64,000 nt of DNA from Lucifuga dentata (GCA_014773175.1 VXCM01002781.1:1844-65843); one strand, 5' to 3'; positions 22,690 to 35,769 are shown, numbered from the stretch's first letter. The notes: a model not told the origin generated them from the sequence alone. Numbers and translations: made by a program.

Positions 22690-25160
22690 CACAGCAGCTC
22701 CTCCTCATGAAAATCAGCCATCATGAGTGACACCGTTTGTAAACAACAGACTTCTTCTATGTACTGTAGGCCATGAGGTTTTGATGCATTGTCCCCATCA
22801 GTTTGGGATAATATTGGTTTGCCGAGAGGAGAAAACCGCACAGATGACAGCTCCAGACGTCTGTGAATGTCCATGCAGAAAGCATAATTCAGTCTTTAGT
22901 GGGACCAGTGTTGTAAAACAGAAACCAAAGTAACTTCTGCAAAGATATATTCAATGCTGGTGAGGGAAAAAAAACTGGCATCTGATCAGAAACCTGTTCA
23001 TCATCTGTTTGGAAGACAGAAACATCAATCCACTGTGCCATTCTGGCAAATTTCTACCCATTTCTAAGAAAAGGTATGTTAAAATGACAACTCTCCAATT
23101 TCACTTCACTGAGCGCTGTAAGGATTTTATTGTACAGTATTTCTGAAAAGTCCCTCTTAACTATTCAAACCTTACTTTATAATTCTGACTTTTTCAGAAG
23201 GGCCTAAAATAAATGCTTCCACACTCCATATCAATTTGATCGTCTTTATATATTGTCAAAAGATGAAGAGGAACAAGGCTGTGTATGTTTTGGTTTGGCA
23301 TAAGGAAGCTTTAGTTGATTTATTCTGAGAGAGGGAGTGCTTTGAATATTTCAACAATTCAGTGCTGTAGTTTCAATGAGTGTAAAACTGGAGAGGGCTG
23401 GGAGCTCAATGGGGAGTCATTTTGGTGGGTTTTCTGCCAAAGGTACTCCAACATCCATGAAAACAGCATACTTGTCAACCTGCTCATTTCATAGGCTGTA
23501 AAACAAACAAACAAACAAACAAACAAACAAACAAACAAAAATGTTTTAAGAATTCAACCTAGCTCAGTTCTGCCATAATGTATGTATTAAAAGGAATACA
23601 TTCTCTATCATCTGTGTTTTACATTGATTTATGCAGTCATGGCAAAATGCACTGTTGCCTAATTTGCAGGTGGGGATCTAAAATAGGTCACTACCAGGCT
23701 TTATGCAGATCCCAGGATGACAAGAGTCAGCATGTTCTAGTTAATGTGTTCATAGAATGTGCACAAAAATTATGCACATGGTTTTGCCAAGCATCAATGA
23801 AAGCTGAAAATTAAAAAGGCAAAATTTTCACCAAGAACACTAAGTATATTTATTGTGTTCAGTGATGACAAATTCCTGCTCCAATGGCTTTTTCTGCTTT
23901 TAAATCACAACATTTTTGGATGGCATCTTTAACCAGGCTTAGCCAGTTAGCATGCATGATTCTGTAGGTCTGAATCATGGCTTACACTTCTTTTGTCTCT
24001 TTACCCTTATCATAATAAAGACAGTACTTTCTGTGGCTTGCTGAAAAGCCCTGACTTCTGAGGTCTTCCATCTATGTTGTTCTGCCTCTCTCATTGTTGT
24101 TCTGTGAGAGAAACGGGCTGAGAACACAGACACCCCTCGAGCTATGTCCTTCTTCTTTCTCTCCTGTGTCCTTCCTGTCTCTTAGTTGATCAATAGGGCA
24201 CTGTAGGGAGAGCTATAGAAGTTTGGATCAATCTAACTATTGCTGGGAGCAAGCATTCAGCAGAGATGGGGGAATTACAAGATTAGACAGAGAGCCAGGT
24301 AATGAGTACGTGTAAGGATAGAGTATGTGTAAGGATAGAGATAGAGACACAGAAGTAATTTAAGAAAATTTGTGTGCATCAAGGCACACAAACAGATCCT
24401 GATGCATGTTCTAGCTCTTTGGTAGATTATGGTTAACTTTATGACCAGAAGCTCTCGCATAGCAGTGATATGACAAAACAGTTGTAAAAGGGGGTTATAT
24501 TAGAAGGAATAAATTATCAGCTATAGTGTTAGTGGCTGGCCACTCATCAATCATGGCCAGTCAGATCAGCTCGTCTCATTTCCTTCACTGACAGTTTAGT
24601 AATAGCTGCACAAAAAAAAAAAAAAAAAAAAAAAGCCTGTTGCAAGAAGAAGCGGATGTCCCTGTCAGTAAGGTGCTGAGTTGTGAATGTGCCAAGAACG
24701 TGTTGTAACAACCTCTGTCCATGGTGCTGAATATTACCACATCCATCTTAACATATCACTTAATCTTATATTCACCCTGAAGGATTTATAGAATTCAGAA
24801 TGTGAATGATATGGTGCTGAAGACCTTCTGAATCAGTCCAATTCATTTATTCAAATGACAAGTAGTTTCTTCTGGAAATCCTTCTTGTTGGCAACACACA
24901 AAGGATATTGTCACGAGCGAGTCACAGGATCAATACGGCATTGGCACACTCACTCACTTGTCCTACAGCGTCCCAGCCCCCTGCTCATACACGAGTGAGT
25001 CTGGGAATTTTATTAGGCTCCAAAGAGGACAGTTGTCACCACAACTTGTCCTGCATTCCCTTTCAAGTGCACATTCTCACATACCACTGTCCAGAACAAT
25101 AGCAGGAACTTTTCCAAACTGGAGTGCATGTGTGGAAAGGCTTGTGTGTCTGTGAGCATT
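22690..25160. other. Non-coding stretch
   Basis: I see no gene. It contains an (AAAC)n array and a poly-A of about 23 bases at 24611-24633. A short duplicated GTGTAAGGATAGAG lies near 24310-24340. Confidence 0.55.
23500..23540. repeat. (AAAC)n tetranucleotide array
   Basis: About ten AAAC units without interruption. Confidence 0.95.
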
Positions 25161-25164
25161 CCAG

Positions 25165-25390
25165 GTTCCTCCCACGGTTCCAAAAAAAAATGCAGGTTAG
25201 GTAAATTAGAATGTCTAAATTGACTGAGGTGCAAATTTGTCTGTCTGTGTGTGTTTGCCCCATGGCAGACTGGCAACTTATCCAGTTTGTAGCCTGCCTC
25301 TAGCACAATGAATGCTGGGATAGACTCCAGCCCCCGTGAGAATGAGAATGGGGAATTGGGGAATGAGTGGATAGAAAATGATTTGTAGCT
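25165..25390 (+). repeat. Teleost interspersed repeat copy, 5'-truncated
   Basis: It reads GGTTCCTCCCACGGTTCCAA, then ATGCAGGTTAGGTAAATT, then ATGCTGGGATAGACTCCAGC, and ends GAGTGGATAGAAAATGATT. These are hallmark blocks of a very common teleost repeat that I know from many fish genomes. A fuller copy lies inverted at 54.23-54.53 kb. The tRNA-like 5' head is missing here. Class assignment (SINE or short LINE derivative) is uncertain. Confidence 0.75.
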
Positions 25391-27224
25391 GATTGTTTAT
25401 CAGTGATCACTGATATTATTCACATGTGTTGACTTGACTTAAACTGTATATATATTGCAAAGCATGTGGTTGGCTGCTGATGATTAAAACAAGATTCTGC
25501 AGAGGTCAGTGTGTCAATTTAATGCTCTGCTAGATGGCATTTCTTGTGCCAAGAACAGGTAATCTGGAAGTATAATAACAGTATTGTTGCCATTTCACAT
25601 TCATTTACATTCATTGCATACTGTAGTCTTTATCTGTCTGATTATGCATGCACATCAAAGGTCAGAATAGAGCTATGTTTGCTGTTTTTATACTGTAACA
25701 TAAATTGCAGTGTGCTCAGTAAAACTCTTATTATTTAGCCTTTTCTGCACTAGTTATTTTTTCCTGACACTGTTTTTAGCCCTGATTTTTTTTTTTTTTT
25801 TTTTTTTTTGTCCCTATCATGCATAATACATTGGAAGACAGTGATTCCCAAAATAAACATGTTCAGTCATGTCACCATGTAATAGCCTACCCTAAAATTT
25901 GCTTTCATCAGTTTATTTCCAGGAATGCTTAATTACATAGATAACTGATTAAAATGGTTGCAATCAATAAGTTAAATAACATTTTGTTTACACCTCTAAA
26001 TGGTTGATTATTTCCAATACTGCATGTATATAAATGCATAAATCTCCATAATAATCCTGTGTACTAATTGTACAATATTGTATGTAATTATGTAGAGATA
26101 ATGTATTTGTGATTTTTTTAAATATTCAACCTCAGCAATGCTACATTTATCAGTACTGTGTAGCACAGAAAAATGTAAAAACACATTTATTATACACCAT
26201 CTCATAACAGCAGGATGTTGATTTGAGCAATAAAAGCATTGCTGACAAAAGATATGTTAACTGTATCATCTGAAATTGCTTACACAATCAAGATTTACAT
26301 AATGTTTTGACTTCATTAACATAGAATGTTGAGTACAAAGCTGTTTTTGCTGACATGAAATCCATTATAGTCAGCTTAAGATGGTCACACAAGGTCTGAC
26401 TTGCTGAAGTTTTACAGAAAAAGTAAAGCAGCTAAGATCAACTTAAACAAAACAGTACAGCCCAGTGCTCATGTTTGATATGTGGTTGAATCAATTGCTT
26501 CTCTAGAAGATACTGCAGGACTCACAGATTGATGTTTCTCCATAGTTCAGTTTGGTGAAATTCTGCACAGCTGGGAGTGATTTGCTCAAATGTAACATGG
26601 TAAATCATGACTAGGTGATGTTTGATTTTTCTTGCTTTTCCAAGAAAATCAACATGATGTCTAATTTATAATTTATACTAAAAACATTACTACCATTCTC
26701 ATATGCCACCTCTGGCTCTAACTTACCTAAGTAGGCCTTTATAACTTTGGTGTGCTGCCCAGGACTGGTGGTTCAATGTTTTGTTTTTTGTTTTGTTTTT
26801 TAATCCCAGAGCACTGCAGATAACTATCAATTTGCTCACCTTAATCAGCTATACACCAAAATTATATGGCACAATGTTTTCATCAAACCCTGTGTAAAGC
26901 CTGGTCATTTTGAGGCTGGAACGGTTAACTCCACTTACACTAAAGCTAACATACGAAAGAGAAAATAGAAATAAGGTGACTGAAGGGATTGTGAGCCCTC
27001 TTTTTCAATTGAAACCCTCTTAGATATACAGGTGGAGGGGAAAAAGAACAAAAAAATCATTTTATTGTCACCACTACTGCTCTTCAAGTTTAACTTCTCT
27101 TCAGTTTCCTCCACTTTTGGTCATACCTTTTTATCGACACTAACTATAACTAAAAGCATGCACAGTCAAAGATAAGAGTATCAAAAACAGAATCAACACC
27201 AGAAACATGATAAAAAAAAAATGC

Positions 27225-27244
27225 TAGAGAGAGAGAGAGAGAGA
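27225..27244. repeat. (GA)n short array
   Basis: Ten GA units. A (TC)n array in the opposite sense follows 110 bp later, so the two could pair as an imperfect inverted repeat. Confidence 0.85.
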
Positions 27245-27353
27245 ATACTTTAATGTCTTTTTTTTGGTTAATTTTTATACAATTCTGTCTGGTGTTGCAG
27301 CTGCAGGCTCCGTGTCCTGGGGACTTGCATTGAGAGGCAGACATGATGCAGCC

Positions 27354-27356
<3 letters not shown>

Positions 27357-27392
<36 letters not shown>

Positions 27393-27413
27393 CCTCTCTC
27401 TCTCTCTCTCTCT
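27357..27413. repeat. (TC)n microsatellite
   Basis: About 28 TC units with one CCCC interruption near 27391. It is a polypyrimidine tract with triplex-forming potential. Confidence 0.95.
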
Positions 27414-28599
27414 GCTGACAACAGAGAGAACTGAGGTCTAGCTATGGGAGCTCTGTTTTAAGTCCAGAGTGGGAACTACAAAGAAACTACCAGGATGGGG
27501 CCCATAACCAAACCACATAAAGCCATGAAGCCAGCTGGGAGTAAGGTTAAGATATTCTGGATATTCTTAATGCAGAACCATAAGTTGCTCAGTATCTGGA
27601 AAGAATAAAAGCATTTGGTGGTCATAAAATCTGACTTCATCATCTAGATATACTAAATCGCATACTTTAAGTTTCTATGTCCATCTACCTTTCTTTGTCT
27701 ATCCCTTTTCATATTATCTGTATTTTCAAACCCCCCTCCGCTCTCGGGCTTTCATTGTTTTTTTCTATCTTCTTTTGTCTATGTGTCTCTTTCTCTCTTT
27801 ATTGATATGCAGATGACATAACGATGGGCCAGACAAAGTGATTCCACTGAAGTTGGCCTTAAAGGGAGAGATAGCTTTGACAGTGTCACCACTGTTAGCT
27901 AGATGCAGGCTACAAAGGGAAGAAAGAGAGAGAGTGAGGAAGAAAGAAAGCAAAATGGCATTTAAAAACCAAAGGATGGACCCAATATTTAAATGCACAG
28001 CTCTAATATACAAGACTTCCGTAATTAGACTCTGAAGAGATGGTACTTATTAAGGTACTTTGTTTTATCTCTTTCTTGGAGCACCTCGATTAAATCCCGG
28101 AGGATGTTTATGGGTTCCAGCTGAATGAGACTCACCCCTCAAAGAAAATCTGTGCTGACCTACTTCTCCCAGTGTGTCAGCTTTCCAGAGGGAGGCAACA
28201 AACACATTCATTCCCACCTCAGAGGTCTATACTCCAGCTAAAAATAGACAAACACACCCACTCAATGCAGCTCTCCTATAACAATGCACGGGATATTCAT
28301 AGGTCCATCAATCGATCTAAAAATAAGTATTTTACCCATCCATTCATCCCTTGTTCCATCCTGAGTTACTCCATAGAGTAATAAAGTTTCAGAAGTAAGT
28401 TGTAAAATCTCCCCAGCCATGCAGCAATGAAAAGAGTCAGACTCTGAGGCCTGACCTGTTCCAGCTGTCACACATTCTGTCATCCTATCCTCACTGTGGA
28501 ATGTGTGCCTGTGTGTGTTTGTGGCAAATACTGCCAGTTCTTCTCAGTATATGGCCCAGTGGGACCTCTCATGTTCATAAAGGCAGTGGCTGCAGAAGT

Positions 28600-29160
28600 A
28601 TTCGATTTGTTTAAGTAATACTAGAAGATAGAAAAGTACTCCAAGTTCTGCATTCAAAATATGACAAAGTAAAAGATACAGAAGCATTTAGCAGTAAAAT
28701 GTATTCAAGGTAATGCAGTAATAATGGAAACTTGCAGAACTGAAGACTAAGGTTTTCATCCAACATTGTGAGCAACTGTGAGTTTGAAAAGAAATAATAA
28801 AAATTCTGGAATAAAATAATAAAATTACCCAGTATCAGACATAAGACATTAAGAAAGATAAAGGTTACATCTGACAGGGTGAATTTTTCAAATTTTCTTT
28901 CTTTACGATCAGTTCAAGGATTACATGTTTCTCCACACTGGAAATGCTGCCTCTTTCTTTTCCAAAACTCTTTCGATAATATCTTTGTGCAATTATAGCT
29001 AACAAAAAAAAAAAAAAAAAAANAAAAAAAAAAAAAAAAAAAATACAAAGGTTAAAATATAAAGTCTAATAATTACAGGCATCTGGAAATTTAGGGAGAA
29101 TAAGAAGAAAGTAGCACAAAATAGAAATACTTGAGTAAATGCACATAGTTATTTTAGTCC
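28600..29160 (+). repeat. Dispersed fish repeat (AAGTA-rich family)
   Basis: The left part (28600-28730) contains TTTAAGTAATACTAGAAG, AAAGTACTCCAAGTTCTGCA and AGCAGTAAAATGTATTCAAG. The right part (29090-29160) contains AAATACTTGAGTAAATGCAC followed by ATAGTTA. Both match, in order, a widespread teleost repeat whose copies read AAGTAAAAGTACT... and end ACTTGAGTAAATGTACTTAGTTACT. The middle is degraded and holds an N-split poly-A. The class is not certain; I judge it non-autonomous. Confidence 0.6.
29004..29043. repeat. Poly-A tract split by N
   Basis: A-run with N at 29023, located within the dispersed repeat. Confidence 0.85.
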
Positions 29161-29748
29161 TTTGTGTAAAGCCAGTGTTCAGATCATAGATACAGTATTT
29201 ATCAGGCTGGAGGTTTTGAGTAAAGAGGTGGTTGAAAGAGACAACATAAAGGGAGAAGGCAAGAGAGAAGGAAGGGGGGGATATGCCCATTGTTAAAGCA
29301 TGACTGATCTGAAGCGAACTGACAGTACAGACAGGCAAAGAGAAAAAAGAAAAAAAAACAGGCACAAGCTTGCAAAAACTAAAATTAAAAGCAGAACAAA
29401 GACCTCACATTCACCTATTGTACATCTGGACATGTGGGTGGCATTTGCTGTGGATGGCTGAAGCATGATTATGGGAGTTTGCGGTTATCCTTCCAGGTAG
29501 ACATCAGTAATCTACAGGCGTAAAGAGTTTCTATGGATTCCCTATACCACTACACAGCTGTCTTTGTCCATATGTGTATCTGTGTGTAGTCGGAGTGTGT
29601 GTCTTTATGTTGAGAGAGTGAAGGAGAGGAGAGAGAGAGTCAGAGCAAAAAGTCTACACAGGGACTTGGAAATGGCAGCTTTACACAATGCCAACTGGCC
29701 CAATCATCTCACAGCAATTACCAGATGGATCTGGGCGTGCACGCAAAT

Positions 29749-29749
<1 letters not shown>

Positions 29750-29795
<46 letters not shown>

Positions 29796-29799
29796 CACA
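29750..29799. repeat. (AC)n microsatellite
   Basis: About 24 AC units with one GC interruption near 29789. Confidence 0.95.
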
Positions 29800-29969
29800 A
29801 GGCCATCCACTGGCATGAGTGAGGCTGGCACACTGAAACTACTAGCGCCATACCTGTAAGACATCCAGCACTACAAAGAATACAAACACGCTGCACGCAC
29901 ACACAGAAAATCCAGTGTATGGACAGATTGGCAGTGGTAAAACTAGCACTATCCCAAAAAATTCATCCA

Positions 29970-29996
29970 ACACACACACACACACACACACACACC
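29970..29996. repeat. (AC)n microsatellite
   Basis: Thirteen AC units, 170 bp from the preceding array and in the same orientation. Confidence 0.95.
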
Positions 29997-30623
29997 GACA
30001 ATGTTGCGGCTGTCTGACTGGGTGCGATGCCACGCGGTTGGGTGTCACCTGGCAGGCATAATCAAACTCACAGGCATGCTGGCCTTGCAATTCCAGCCTG
30101 GTAATGGAATGGAGCACTAATCTGGCAGACAGACAGGCAGGATATGCAGGAGCTATTTCTTTAGGGTATGGTGCCTGCTGTTAAATCCCTCCTGTACCTC
30201 TACTGCCTGCTGCAGCGGCACATTGACCCATTGCCCAGTTGTTCTGGAACTATTGATGAACAAGGGGGCAGCAGTGTATGAGTCAGGGAAGAGAGAGAGA
30301 AGGGGAGGGTGGATTATGCTGGTGTATGCTCATGTGTAAGTGCGTAGCTGGGATGGTGTGTAAGTGAATGTATATTGTGTTTACAGTTTGTGTGTTGCTA
30401 TGCATTCATACGGCAAGAAACAGGATCAAAGGGCCACCAGAAGTCCATTTATTTCACATAGAGCTGAGTAACTGGAGAAAACCAGTGGCTGTTAGTCCAT
30501 AACAGTTGTTGGCTATACAGCTTAAATTTCTGTGGTCAATAAGACTCAAGAGTCAGTTCAATTCTGTACTTTCTTGTTTCCATGCTAATGTAATTTTATT
30601 TTAGTTTTATTTTTAATTTTATT

Positions 30624-30659
30624 TTCATCTATTCCGCAGGCACATGCGGAATAGATGAA
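30624..30659. repeat. Perfect 15-bp hairpin
   Basis: TTCATCTATTCCGCA, a 6-base spacer (GGCACA), then the exact reverse complement TGCGGAATAGATGAA. No mismatch. The flanks show no further symmetry. Confidence 0.9.
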
Positions 30660-32801
30660 GTTGATTGCAGCTACTTAAAGCTTCTGTATTCAATGCAAAC
30701 ATTATTTAAAGAATTGTAAAAACAGCAATACATATTTTCAATTAAGGCTACTGAATTAGTGCTTGTCAGATGTGTTAATTCATTAAACTAATGCACTAAA
30801 AAGCTAGAACAGAAAAAAAAAAGATTTTTTTATAGCTGCATGGGTGTCTCATTTCCTTCCATCTTGAACATTTTCCACCTTTTCTACTTATTCTTTTCTC
30901 ACTCTTCTTAAGCTCTGAATGTCTCACTCTTGTCCACAGCAAGGGGTGAATCAGGAAGCAGTTCTTTTCTGTTCATTGTGTTTAAGAATAGGCAGCTTGA
31001 TGAACATATGACAGCAGATCCTGATTACAACAGCTTGCCAAGCCAGTTGACTCATGCAACTGATTTTCTCATGGACATATCTGAATAAGAGCACACATTT
31101 GTTACTGTGATTTAGGGTGAGCAAGGAGTGATTATCAAAAGACAGAAATACAACGATATGGACAAACTTAAAAGAGACACATTGATTATTGACCACCATT
31201 GTTCTACTAAGAGAAGAACAGAGAGTCTGGAAAAACAGTTTCTGTATTGATACATGGTTGTTTTTGTGTTGTTTCACTTTGTGGTCGGCTTACATCAGAG
31301 GCTAACTGGAACTCTTCAAAATCGAAGAAAAGCCTGAGCTCTGGAAAGAGTCAGCAGTCATGTCAGTACTAGCTGGTGCAAACCATATCCTCCCTCTGTG
31401 TCCTGAGTCGTGGTACAGGACACATTATGACCGACAAATGGATTGTGTTACACTAGACTGAAACATTTATTCTGTTTTTCTTTCCGCTTCAAAGATCCTC
31501 AGGCTCTTCTGAAAGCAACCCAAAACCCCCAAAACAAATAACAAACAAATAGGGTGTTGGGTGCTCACACCCTAAAACTAACCCTAATCTATAATCCTCT
31601 AGTATATGTAAAATTAGAAAAATTTATATTCATATTTTCATAATTTTCATATTTGCAGTTGCATTGCTGTTACAAATGCATTGTTCACACATGCCTACAC
31701 CATCATACTGAACTTTCCAGTAACTCTTTAACCTACATTTTGATGCCTCATGCAAATTAGGTATCAGGGTTCTTCAAAGTTTCTTCTTCAATTTTCAGCT
31801 CATTTTAAAATAAACACCAAAAACAAAAAAAATTAGCACTATCCATACAGCATAGGCCTTTGTGTATGTAAGTCTACATATGTGTATGTACTATATATTC
31901 AAGCCAACCTCCACTATTGCTTGACCTTGGTGTGGAGCATGTTTGAAGGTTAGAGAAAGCGGCCTGAGTCTGGTTGCATGGAGCAGATGGATGATTGGTA
32001 TTACCACCCAATGACTGATGCAGCTGGTCCCTACAGACCTGCTGGCATAGAACAGCTCTGTGTGCGTGCACGCGTGTGTGTGTGCATAAATATGTGTTTG
32101 CAAATGTCAACAGCTGTTGTCCTCACACCAATTTTCTCTTCTGCGGACACACCTGTATAGAAATATGAAATCCAGGTTGGAGCTGGCATCTGGTGCATAC
32201 GTACTTCTTTCACTCTTTGTCCTAGTCAGAACACAACTGGAGGCTGAAAAACATTTGTCTTCAAACAACAGCTGTACTAACTTAATCAAGGAATAAAAGA
32301 ACAATAATGCAGTAGTCTTTTCAGTGCAAAACTGGGGCATCTATCTAGCTGCCTAGGTACCGCACTCCGCTTCACAAGTCAGCAGATTTTTCAAAGCAAT
32401 ATCTCTGCTTTGTATCCCATTTTCACCTTCTCTTTGACTGAATCAGATGGTGCTGATAGTTTGGAACAATTCATTGAACTCTTGACTTGTGTGTTAAACA
32501 GGACTGAAAAGTATGGACAATTATAAAGGACACAATTAAAATTAAAAAAAAATAGAACGAAATATAACACATTTGTGAAATGCAATACATGTTTTCATTT
32601 GTATTTCATTTCCATATGCATTTATTGTGTCATAATTAAGTGAAAAACATGGTATAGTGCAAATTATTTATTTATTTATTTATTTTGTTTGAATGATTGA
32701 ATTAATTGTTTTTCATTGTGACATTAATTTTTTATGCCACATTATAATCAAATCACAGTATGGTGAAAAGAAAAGATCTGGGGTTTTTCATTTCACTGCT
32801 T

Positions 32802-32817
32802 CCAGCAGGGGGCAGTA
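32802..32817 (+). promoter_or_regulatory. Candidate CTCF-binding motif in fold-back arm
   Basis: CCAGCAGGGGGCAGTA closely fits the vertebrate CTCF core consensus (CCASYAGRKGGCRS). The equivalent position in the other arm is degraded to CCAGCAGGGAACAGCA. Motif match only; occupancy is unknown. Confidence 0.4.
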
Positions 32818-32987
32818 TAGATGTGCCAAAAGTAAATGCAAAGCCCTGTCATTTCTTTTTCTGAAGCAGCTGCACTATTAGTGCCGGAATGAAAAAGAAC
32901 TCACAGCCCAATCGAAGTGTAGGGGTGGAACTTAAGGCGTAGTTTGTTCTGAACGCATATTAGCAATGATTTTATATTATTCCAAGT

Positions 32988-33122
32988 GGAGTGGTTATAG
33001 AGAGAATAGGGGACATAGAACTTATCACAGACAAATTTCTTCAACAAACAAAATNGGAGTGGTTATAGAGAGAATAGGGGACATAGAACTTATCACAGAC
33101 AAATTTCTTCAACAAACAAAAT
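32988..33122. other. Single-N join with 67-bp duplication
   Basis: Positions 32988-33054 and 33056-33122 are identical 67-bp direct copies flanking N at 33055. This is best read as two overlapping contig ends left unmerged. Confidence 0.9.
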
Positions 33123-34043
33123 GAGCTTTGAAAACAGCAGGAACAATTAACCTCACGCTAAGGAAATGGCAGGGCTTTGCATTTAGTTTTGGTATGTCTA
33201 TGCTGTTCCCTGCTGGACAACAGTGAAATGAAAAACCTGTGGTCTTTTCTTTTCACTATACTGTGATTTGATTATAATGTGGCATGAAAAATTCATGTCA
33301 CAATGAAAACCAATTAATTCAATCATTCAAAAAAAAAAAAATGTGTATATAGAAATGAAATAGCTACAAATGAAAATATGTAGCTATTATACAATATAAT
33401 ATAATGCACATTTTCACAAATGTGTATTATATTTCATTCTATTTTGTTTATTTTAATTGTGTCCCTTATAATCTTCCATAAAGGAGTGCATGGGCTGGTA
33501 CAATTTAAATGGGAGCAAAGGATTATTCAGCAGCTACTCCATTGGATTGGCATCCCCTGTTTTAATGCCATGGCCAGTCATTGCTTTTATCGTTAATTAT
33601 AATGTAAAAGGATACCCAGCAACTGTGGCCATCCTCCTCATGGCCACTCCCTTCTCCAGAATGTTTCCTACAATAAGCGCCAAGTAGATGTTAGAAATAA
33701 TTCATCTCACATAAAGGGAATTTCAATTAGAAGTATGTGCTGTGTGCTGGAGTTTCGCCAAACTGATTTTGATAATCATAAAGATGGGTGCAGTAGGAGG
33801 GGCAAGAAGAAAGAAGGAGATGTGATGGGTAGGATCAGGAGAAGAAAATGAGTGCAGGGAAATGAAGAGGTGAGTGGATGAAAAAAAGAGAAAGCCTCCT
33901 TTAATCCTTCCTTTCTATAGTGCTCAGATGCGACATCCAAGGTTGGGGCCAGCACTAAATGCATTTGACAAATGGGTCCCTCCAGGGAGACATGTAGGTG
34001 TTCAATCTAAAAGCAGCCTTACATTAGGGGATCTCTTCGTCAT

Positions 34044-34046
<3 letters not shown>

Positions 34047-34092
<46 letters not shown>
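34047..34092. repeat. (CT)n microsatellite
   Basis: About 23 CT units, followed by a short ACAC patch. Confidence 0.95.
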
Positions 34093-34093
<1 letters not shown>

Positions 34094-35733
34094 ACACACA
34101 TACACACAGCAACAGTGTGGCCGCTGCCAGTAAGACTTTTGCTTCGTCAGTAAACAGTTGACCGTCCTTGTCAGTAAAATGTTTATATAGTTGGCCATAG
34201 TCCTGGTGAAGCTGGCAGGCAGAGCTGGCTCCATAGATAAGACTACAGATGAAAGAGGAGCATGAAAATAAATAATGACACAAAGGCACCAAAGAATAAT
34301 TACACAAAGAAAAACGGAGAGAAATAGGAATCTTTAAACCCAACACAGGGAGATTAGCAAAGTGTGTGTCTGAAAAACTTATGGCCCCTCATGACTGATA
34401 CACATCTAGACATAAACACATTTTAAGCTTAAACACATCACACTGCGCTAGACAGCAGAATGAGCTCATGTACACAATCCAAGGTCAAGTCACTACAGAG
34501 TCATTTTGGCTGACAGTGCAGAAAATGTGAATAAATTCTCCTCTCCTTTTTATACATAAATGAAGCAGGGTGGCACAAAAATCACAAATACCAGGCAATA
34601 AATAAATAAAATTTAGTGATCTGTGATCCAAGTTTCAAATATGCCAGTTAGAGTTACATACTACAGGCAGGTATGTATCTGTCTATGACGACCTCCAAGC
34701 AGTCTCACCACCCTCTTTCTCTTTCCTTCCCTCCATCTATTTACTCTTGTCCTTCTTTGCTGGCATCAAACATTATGAGATGATATGAGGAATGGGGGTG
34801 TGGTGCATTCTTCATAACAAATCTGTTGTAATCCCCCTAACACTGTCACGATTCCTTCGGCTCACTAATCCTTCCATCTCCTTATTTCTCCATCCTACCA
34901 TGGCAGCAATGTTTTCTCCTCCCTTCCAGCTTCCACTTCTTTTTGAGTTTTGGTGGGTTCCCTCTACACCTGATATACAGTGTATAAGGCACAGACTTGG
35001 TTTGTCCCATGTCTGTCTCCCAAGTCATTCTTCTCCCTCCAACACTCTCCTTCTTTTTCCAGCTCAGCCGTATTCCTCTAGAAAGCTGATCTGTCTGTGC
35101 TTTGCTCCAGGTTGAGGCTGTTGCAAATCCATTACATCAGATAAAAGAGGGGACAGAAATCTGATGCTCGCTGGTTCCCCGTGGGGTTGACAGAGAGGAG
35201 CAGATGAAAAATGGGAGATTACTCTACTCTCTTCTCATTAAGTCTCCACAGAAGGAGGTCCGTTGCAACCATATGTCCAATCATCAGCTCTCATTTTAAT
35301 CTGACAGATGTGGTGGGGGCAGAGGTCTCCTCATTTCTGAGCCTGAATCCCTGACAACAAAGAGGATCAACGCAACAAAACACTAGAACAGTGTTATGGA
35401 TCTAGATTGTTAGAATGTTTTATGTTTGTCAGGCCCCAAAGTGAGCAAAAGGCCACTCAGCCAACTAATAATCCATGATTTGAATAATGGCCGTTATGCT
35501 ATTTCATTCCCTTTTCTCCATTTAGACCAGCTGTAATTTCCTCTCTTATCTACAGCTCAGCTCCCACAACTTATGAGACTTTAATCTGCATCTCTCTGCA
35601 GACCCATTGAATGTAAAGTGAGAACAATCATATATCATTTTTCCCTTTCAGTACACAGACACTACACACTCTCTTCCTCTTTTCGTTTTATTTCTCTCAC
35701 TTTGTCTCTTTATTTGCACTGCTCCTCTTTTTG

Positions 35734-35735
<2 letters not shown>

Positions 35736-35765
<30 letters not shown>
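35736..35765. repeat. (CT)n microsatellite
   Basis: About 15 CT units within a broader pyrimidine-rich region from 35660. Confidence 0.9.

Positions 35766-35769
<4 letters not shown>

Larger units (their letters stand above)
25391..28595. other. AT-rich non-coding stretch
   Basis: I see no gene. A poly-T of about 25 bases lies at 25785-25809, and G/T-rich runs at 26778-26800. Two (GA)/(TC) arrays near 27.2-27.4 kb are described separately. Confidence 0.55.
29165..32510. other. Non-coding stretch
   Basis: I see no gene. Two (AC)n arrays and a perfect hairpin at 30.6 kb are listed separately. GA-rich sequence at 30285-30310 and GT-rich sequence at 30330-30400 show nothing else. Confidence 0.55.
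32512..33480. mobile_element. Fold-back element with ~330-bp inverted arms
   Basis: The left arm (32512-32860) and right arm (33161-33480) are imperfect reverse complements. Matching blocks from outside in are TATGGA, GGGACACAATTAAAAT, AACACATTTGTGAAA, TTTTCATTTGTA, GAATGATTGAATTAATTG, GCCACATTATAATCAAATCA, AGTGAAAAGAAAAGA, TTTTTCATTTCACTG, CCAGCAGGG and TAAATGCAAAGCCCTG. The spacer is about 300 bp, of which 67 bp is a probable assembly duplication. There is no transposase frame. Known classes with this shape include fold-back and long-TIR miniature elements. I cannot identify a target duplication. Confidence 0.85.
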
